DNA from: Guyanagaster necrorhizus
Taxonomy: Eukaryota; Basidiomycota; Agaricomycetes; Agaricales; Physalacriaceae
Assembly (NCBI RefSeq): GCF_019112545.1
Contig: NW_025064891.1
Location: 1,142,344-1,206,343 of the forward strand
DNA: 64,000 nucleotides
Reading direction: 5' to 3'
A program made the position numbers and the translations under genes. The first letter of the stretch is position 1. Every line of letters begins with the position of its first letter. Shown here one piece after another: positions 58,454 to 64,000 of this stretch. The notes below the pieces were generated by a model. It was not told where the DNA came from, ran no database searches, and was given only the letters and a program-made list of their open reading frames with translations.

Positions 58454-59411
58454 ATGGTCAAAATCGAATACGTTCTCTTCGACATGGATGGTGAGTCTCC
58501 TACTCATCGCTCCCCGTTTTCGGTCGCTGCAGTTCTCAAGGCAGGCCTAATGATTGACTCTGAGAAGATCTACACCGATGTTACCAGTACGCTCAAGTCT
58601 CTCATAGCAAGACTTTTCCGGAACGATATTGACACGAGCGCGATGCAGACGCTATCCTGGCGCCCTACGGCTGCGAGATGACCTGGGATATCAAAGCTGG
58701 ATGTATGGGCAAACGTACGTCCCACAATCCCTCAATTTGAACATTTGCTCACCTCGTCTTCAGCCGAAAGGACAGCTGCCGAATATTTATTATCGCATTT
58801 CCCCGGAATCTCACTCACGCTCGAGTCGTACCTCACACAACGGAACGACCTGCAAGATGCTATGTGGCCTTCAGTTCCCCTTCTGCCGGGGGTCGCCAAG
58901 CTTGTTTTGCACCTTCAGAAATACGGGATACCTATTGCTGTCGCCACAGGATCGAGACGGAGGAACTATGAACTCAAGACAGGACACCTCCAGGAAGTAT
59001 TTGGGTGCTTCGAGGGACGTGTGGTGTGCGCTGATGATGAAAGATGGATCATGAAAGGGAAACCCGAGCCGGATATCTTCTTGGTTGCTGCCAGGGAGCT
59101 ATTACACCGAGATGTAGGTGAAGCTCGGAGCGAGACTTCCGAAGTGCACGAAGCAGAACGTCGAAAAGGACTTGTTTTTGAAGACGGCTTGCCCGGGATG
59201 CAGGCTGGGAAGCGGGCTGGGATGAATGGTGCGGCACCTTGCTTTACTTTCACTTGTTGTGCTGACGAACGCCCAAGTCGTATGGATACCAGATGCCAAT
59301 CTCTTAGATGTGGAATATGTCGGCGAGGAGAAAGCTGACGCAATGCTCAAATCATTACAAGACTTCGTTCCGGAAGAATGGGGACTGCCTCCTTACGATG
59401 ACGAAGCGTAA
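58454..59411 (+). CDS. HAD-superfamily sugar/nucleotide phosphatase, 247 aa (paralogue 2)
   Basis: Five exons: 58454-58490, 58545-58586, 58649-58714, 58764-59228 and 59278-59411 (744 nt). Motifs are FDMDGLMIDSE, IAVATGSRRR, MKGKPEPDIFLVAA and LVFEDGLPGMQA. The cap is CEMTWDIKAGCMGK and the C-terminus is VEYVGEEKADAML with LPPYDDEA. Exons 2, 3 and 5 are 42, 66 and 134 nt in both paralogues, so all four introns are conserved. Here every donor is GT. The two proteins are clearly related but far from identical, so the duplication is not recent. Both appear intact. Confidence 0.88.
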
Positions 59412-59635
59412 CGCTTGTACTAGACACGTTGCATGAATTCCCAGAATATACAACCAAGATAGTAATGAACCCAAATCCCCAAAAAACCATATAATCCACC
59501 CCACCCACTCGAGCCGAAACGTCTTGATGCTGTTGCCCATCCTCGCGACCAATAGATATCTTGCATCGCTCAGCTCAAAAGTGAAAGTCAAACCCCTCTC
59601 AAACCCTCTCGCGTTCATGGTCGGCGTCTTCGATC

Positions 59636-60292
59636 ACTCAACAGGCTCCACACCCCTCTTCGTAGCTGTAACAACCGCGTGTTTCTCTTTTGCCTCCTGA
59701 TCTTTGCTTGAGTCCGAGCCATTCTCCGTGGTCGAACTGGATTGTGAACCAGCAGAACTATAATCTGGAGCGTGAAGTTGGCGTGGAGAGACAGTTGGCG
59801 AGTCGTCATTCAGGGCGTTAGTCTAACGCAAAGAGATATCCGAAGGTGCAAATGATGCAGCATCCCTTGGAGCGCGCTTGGAAAATAAGGGAACCTCTCG
59901 TCTAGCCGATGATCCTGGAACGCCTGTTTGTCCTACTGGCGCAATGCCTGGGGTCGATTGGTCCTTGATCGCTCTCGTTGCTTTGTCTGTCACGCCGTTG
60001 ACGGATGGGGTAACGTCTTGTCGAGACAGCGACCCTAGAACATCGTTCTGTCCTGCTAGTGACCGGTCCCTGATCGTTTCCGTCACTTGCGTTGACTCGT
60101 CCCTCTTGTACGCGAGCAGACTCGGACTCGCCTTCGGTAATCTTCTCGTCCCTATCAATCATCGACCTGCGTATCTTCTCAATCTGGTCGTGTAAGAGCG
60201 TCTCAGGCTCACAAGCTTGCATCAGCATCAGGATAAAGCAAGCTGACTTGGCACCATACGCAGCTGAAGGGTTGGATACGTCTGTGTAGAGG
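59636..60292 (-). CDS. tentative Ser/Arg-rich hypothetical protein
   Basis: Coding-like stretches lie on the minus strand. One reads SNPSAAYGAKSACFILMLMQAC (60224-60290), running into EKIRRSMIDRDEKITEGE. Another frame (59823-60158) has two related units (IRDRSLAGQNDVLGS and IKDQSTPGIAPVGQT). A Ser-rich end, TNALNDDSPTVSPRQ to RGVEPVE stop, lies at 59636-59820. The splice pattern joining them is not settled, and one unit is read in a different frame. No domain is known. It could be a decayed gene. Confidence 0.25.
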
Positions 60293-60462
60293 ATTTAGGA
60301 CCTCTACACGCATAGACCATCAAACGAAGACCATAGGTCATAGTTCTAGTCTTATTCTCCCATTATAACTCTTTTGTAGGTACTAAAAGACCATCTAGAT
60401 ATGTCTCACTAGGACCATCGCTACGATATCATATATACCCGTACTTATTGCATGGTAGATCA

Positions 60463-60678
60463 TCATTGTATTCCCTCTTTAATCGAGTCTCTCTCTCTCT
60501 CTCTCGTCTCTGCAATCACCGTCGTCCGAGCACCTATATCTGAGATGTGATTTTGTGGATATTTCGAGGTAGGATCACGTCCGACACCGCTTGTCAAGGT
60601 GTTGCCAGACGAGGCGCCATCTAGAGGCTCGGCGTGTGCAATGGCGAGCATGAGAAAGGCAATTATGGCGAAATACAT
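60463..60678 (-). CDS. possible small secreted protein, 71 aa
   Basis: The frame begins MYFAIIAFLMLAIAHAEP, a clear secretion signal with a likely cut after AHA. A polar, cysteine-free mature part of about 55 residues follows. A TATA-like alternating TA stretch lies about 150 bp upstream (60828-60836). The end of the ORF is made of a CT microsatellite (60487-60505, reading Arg-Glu repeats), so the true 3' end may differ or be spliced. No family was recognised. Confidence 0.4.
   Translation of the reverse strand: MYFAIIAFLMLAIAHAEPLDGASSGNTLTSGVGRDPTSKYPQNHISDIGARTTVIAETRERERDSIKEGIQ
60487..60505. repeat. CT dinucleotide microsatellite
   Basis: About nine CT units in a row, at the 3' end of the small secreted ORF. 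Confidence 0.85.
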
Positions 60679-61070
60679 CTTGCTGGGAAAAGGTGAGTAG
60701 AAGAAAGATATGTGTAGTCACTGGGACCGCATAGAGGGAGTGGATGGATGCTAGGAAAGCCGTGATGCGGTAGGAACTGGGCGATGTTGGGGGTAGAAGG
60801 ATAAGAGGCGCGCTCCTTTTGGCCGGCTGTATATATGCGCGTATGGATCACGTGTCCGTGCAATGCCATTGTCATCATTATTCATACACTGATATAGGAC
60901 CAAAATAACAGGTATCTCGCTCTGATTTTGCAGAATTCTCCGTTGAAGATCTTCCCAGTCACCCCCATCGTGTATCGGAACGCGCTCCGTCGATGGGCTT
61001 GAGAAATAACTCCCCTATCAGGCTCCATTTATATTCATTGATGCTCGATTCAAGGCTCAGCGTCTAGGGC
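60679..61070. promoter_or_regulatory. upstream region of the small secreted ORF
   Basis: It contains the TATA-like tract at 60828-60836 (minus-strand reading) and no gene. Beyond about 60900 nothing was recognised. Confidence 0.3.
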
Positions 61071-61074
61071 AGTG

Positions 61075-61215
61075 CATGGCGTAGACGAGGACGAGGACGT
61101 ACAGATATCAATCATTCCCATAACATATAAATACGCCAAAGCCCTCAGGAAACTCGCCATTACCATTGCAAGAGGAGATTTCTCGTGCCAGACAAGCCTT
61201 GCCTTCGGTAGATTG
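61075..61215 (-). pseudogene. HNH-nuclease family gene fragment (copy D)
   Basis: About 140 bp match, on the minus strand, the segment of copies A and B around LAREISSCNDNGEFLAGLAYIY. Shared landmarks are the CTACCGAAGGCAAGGC start and the repeated TA run. Both ends of the gene are missing. It shows that at least four copies of this gene were once present in the window. Confidence 0.6.
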
Positions 61216-61498
61216 CTGAAGATGGGTCGTCAGCGGATATCATTACTCAGCATATGACTGCTGTTCGAGTAACATATGCTTATATTAATACGCCTTCGGC
61301 ACCTATATGTCCTATCGATTGTAATTTGCCGTGCTGTTTTGTTCTACCGGGCGGCATAGATTCAATATTCCTCAGGAAATAAAAGTTGAGAATATGGAAA
61401 ACCGGTATATGGAACAATATTCCTAATCCCTGGAAATGAAGAAAATATAGATGATTCTACAAACATACTTGTAGAGCAATTAATATGTGAAAGTATGT

Positions 61499-63622
61499 TC
61501 AAAGAACATATCTGAAGTCCTTCTGCTGGAAGTCCGTCAGGTCTGCAAAAGCGAACTTGTCATCTTTCTTTTCCTGACCCTCCGCCTTTGAAGTCTTGTT
61601 GTCGTTCTTCTGTGAGGCTGATGGAATGTAGGACGACGTGAGGAGATCATCCCGCCTTCTATTCTCGGCATTCAAAATGTATCGCAGCACGAGTGATGAG
61701 ACAGACACAACTGAAAATCGATGTAAGATCACACATGTAATGAAAAGAGACTGATTCGTACAGCACATGCATACGATGATAGCTATCCAAGTGGATTTAT
61801 AGTGGACGTGGGCTTCGGGAGTCAAAACAACTGCAGGCAAGCGGGATATGGGAATTAGCCTTCGAAAATAATGTAGGAATGACTTACTGTATCCTCCTAT
61901 GATGTTACCAACTACATGCCGACAAATGAATCGGTATTAGGACGGACGGTATAAACAGCAGACCGACCATTATAACCAATGAAAATCATACCACTGCAGG
62001 CAGCTTTCTTCGTCCCCCCTGCAACATTTGCAGCAGCTAAAGACAGAATCAGGACATAAGGGGCACCAAAGGACGCTACGAGGTAATATCCCCACAGTGG
62101 CAGAGCCCTGTGTATCCAAGATCCTTTCCATACCATGATGGCGCCGGTGATTATTGGCCAACAGGTGATCGGCAAAAGATAGGTGCGGATGTTCTTGTAA
62201 CGCCCAGCAAACCATCCAGATATCCAGATAGTGAGACAAGTCATTGCGCCACCTTCAAGGATTATGATTCAGCTGCTCGCCTATGGTGTAAACGGACATG
62301 CCAGGTATCTGGAGAAGTATGGCATTCAATGAGCTGTAACCAAACGAGGTGATGATTCGCGCTCCGAACTTCCGAATGGATTGTGAATTTCAGGATCAAA
62401 TAGTACAGATAGGACAACGCCTACCGCAGTGACGCCACCGTTACACACGTATATAGCTGAGGCGCAGAGCAGGAATATCCAGAGCTTGATATCTTTGATG
62501 GATTCCATGAATTGATCCCATTTCCACCGTGTCTGATCTTTTCCTGTCATATTGGAAGCCAAACGCTGCTTTAACAGATATTTTTCTTCTTCCGTGAACC
62601 ATCGGCCGGGTTCGTTTGGTGAGGTCGGTATTACTAGAAGGACGACGAGCGACCATAGGATAGTCCAAGAGCCGGCAAATAGGTACCTGAGCAGGAGTGA
62701 GGGGCACAGCGAGAGACGTTATGGAGTACATACATGTATTTCCATGTTGCCAGCTTTCCTGAAGCGTGCCCAAGGCCGTAGTTAATTAGCCCTGAGAACA
62801 TGCTGAATATCCCCGTAGCGCTGTACCATATACCAAGCCTCGCCGTTTCTACGAGCTCGTGAGCCTTAAAAGCGAAGCCGGAGAGAATCAATCTTACGTT
62901 CTTTCTTCGTATACCACAGTGCCGTTATCGCGATGAATCCCGGGGATACTGCAGACTGTTCCGAGCTTGACTAAGTAAAGTAACACTTCGTGCAAAAGAA
63001 AAACGGCATGCTCACCTCGACTATACCTAGGAAAGTCCTTTGTACGACCAAGCCGGTATAGCTCGTCACGACGACGGTGAGCATACAGATGACTCCCCAA
63101 AGGAAGATGAATGCGGATAGAATCTTTACAAGGGGAACCCGCTGCAGGATGAGTGCAATTGGAAGGACTCCCACAATATATCCGTCTAAAACGTAAGGCG
63201 GTTAAGACAGACATGGATGCGTGTGACGACATGAAAATTTACAATAAAAAGCAGCATTAGCAGTAGAATACCGTTGGGTAGAAGTGACTCCGTTGTGCTT
63301 TGTGGACAGGTGCTGCCATGGGGTCCGTGACCTTCCATAAAGAAAACGGAACGATGGGAACCTACTCACCAAGTCTTCAATGATTCCAAAAACTGATGCT
63401 GAACCCAGAACGGCTTTATCGTAAAATTCTGCGCAAATGCAATCATTTAGTAATCGAAGCGCGACCATGTGATAAGACTCACGAAGTCCATATGCTACAG
63501 TTAGAACTGGCATTACTGGAAAATGTGTAAGCGAACATGACAAAAACCTCTAAGCTGCACTGTTACTCACAAATAAGGTCAATTTTCCAGACAAGTTTCC
63601 TTTCCATAGCGGTTCCCGACAT
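61499..63622 (-). CDS. MFS transporter, allantoate-permease/anion:cation symporter family, 497 aa
   Basis: Thirteen exons: 63571-63622, 63483-63515, 63370-63428, 63243-63297, 63016-63185, 62898-62970, 62734-62848, 62407-62686, 62302-62368, 61968-62252, 61888-61911, 61762-61830 and 61499-61710 (1494 nt). The N-terminus ERKLVWKIDLILMPVLTVAYGL with QFYDKAVLGSASVFG is the ACS/Dal5-like start. WYTKKEQTARLGIWYSATG and WFTEEEKYLLKQRL are family motifs of the central loop. Intron 9 is GC-AG (donor gcatgt), and intron 8 is only 38 nt. The hydrophobic segments fit the usual twelve. Substrates in the family are vitamins and organic anions; the actual one is unknown. The last 45 residues are Lys/Asp-rich and cytosolic. 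Confidence 0.87.
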
Positions 63623-64000
63623 ATTTTTGAAGGTTGGAAGTCGACTGTCGACAAAAAATGAATCACAGGCTGCAATTATTCATATGTGCGTAAAGATGTC
63701 ATAACGCAAGCATATTTGCCCGCTACAAAGGAGATACCAATAAGTAGTGCAAGAAGAAAAAAGTCGGATTAGCGGTCCGAATTGGCACGCCTATCGGCCG
63801 AAGCTCTCCTCGCAGTGCGGAGAAGGCCTGTGCTTCAACTGACGAGTTGTGCAATGAAACGGGACGAGAGGGGCTCTTCCTATGGGCTGATTTCGCTGAT
63901 TTGAAGCCTGTCAAGCATTGCGGTCCAGAGTTTACGAGGTTAGACCGTGACCTTGCCAAGTTGGACTTGCGACAGTAAATTCTCCAACTTTTGCTCCTGC
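63623..64000. other. promoter side of the MFS gene up to the window end
   Basis: No supported gene. A 78-codon minus-strand frame at 63723-63959 is Arg/Ser-rich without motif. Confidence 0.35.

Noticed and set aside
1..64000. CRISPR arrays, operons, bacterial-type terminators
   Set aside because: None seen; the splice structure and gene families are those of a fungus.

Overview
This window is nuclear DNA of a filamentous basidiomycete, very probably an Agaricomycete. The evidence is short introns (mostly 46-59 nt), GT-AG splicing with rare GC-AG introns, and families typical of that class: a GPI-tailed glyoxal oxidase, a PRM1 mating-fusion protein, an F-box/LRR-like protein and the 2OG-dioxygenase-like family that occurs in many copies in Agaricomycetes. 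No species is claimed. All gene models were spliced by eye. Where exon lengths are given, the coding total divides by three and ends at a stop.

Left third (1-23 kb). After about 2.7 kb with no gene comes a three-exon metallothionein of only 37 residues, with its own TATA box. Then follow a decayed 2OG-dioxygenase-like gene (minus), a divergent protein kinase (minus), an 11-exon glyoxal oxidase (minus), a broken seven-helix receptor-like gene (plus) and a 1000-residue BCAS3-type WD40 protein (minus). From 16.6 to 22.7 kb lies a graveyard: a broken HNH-nuclease gene (copy A), a second broken 2OG-like gene, a pogo/Tigger-like transposase tail and a perfect 20-bp inverted repeat.

Middle (23-46.5 kb). 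An 889-residue Zn2Cys6 transcription factor (minus) has a 6-nt microexon inside its zinc cluster. PRM1 (plus) follows. Next is a repeated block on the minus strand made of HNH nuclease, an unknown 242-residue ORF and an RNase H fragment (block C). Then come an FCP1-like HAD protein, a cytochrome P450 pseudogene that has lost its haem cysteine, and an atypical G-protein alpha subunit whose catalytic glutamine is alanine. A PAQR/haemolysin-III membrane protein, scrambled fragments of 2OG-like and F-box-associated genes, an orphan ORF behind a palindromic CRE and TATA box, and a membrane-anchored monothiol glutaredoxin complete this part.

Right third (46.5-64 kb). The HNH/unknown/RNase H block recurs in the opposite orientation (block B). 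After it come a HAD phosphatase (minus), a monocarboxylate-type MFS transporter (plus), an F-box/LRR-like protein (minus), a HAD phosphatase paralogue (plus), a possible small secreted protein, an HNH relic (copy D) and an allantoate-permease-like MFS transporter (minus). The order HNH-HAD ... HAD-HNH is mirror-symmetric, which suggests an old inverted duplication.

The intact genes look like ordinary single-copy functions: metal handling, extracellular H2O2 generation, signalling, cell fusion, redox and transport. They are interrupted by a duplicated, decaying multi-gene block. The most unusual points are the microexon, the minimal metallothionein, the glutamine-less G alpha and the inverted HNH/RNase H blocks.
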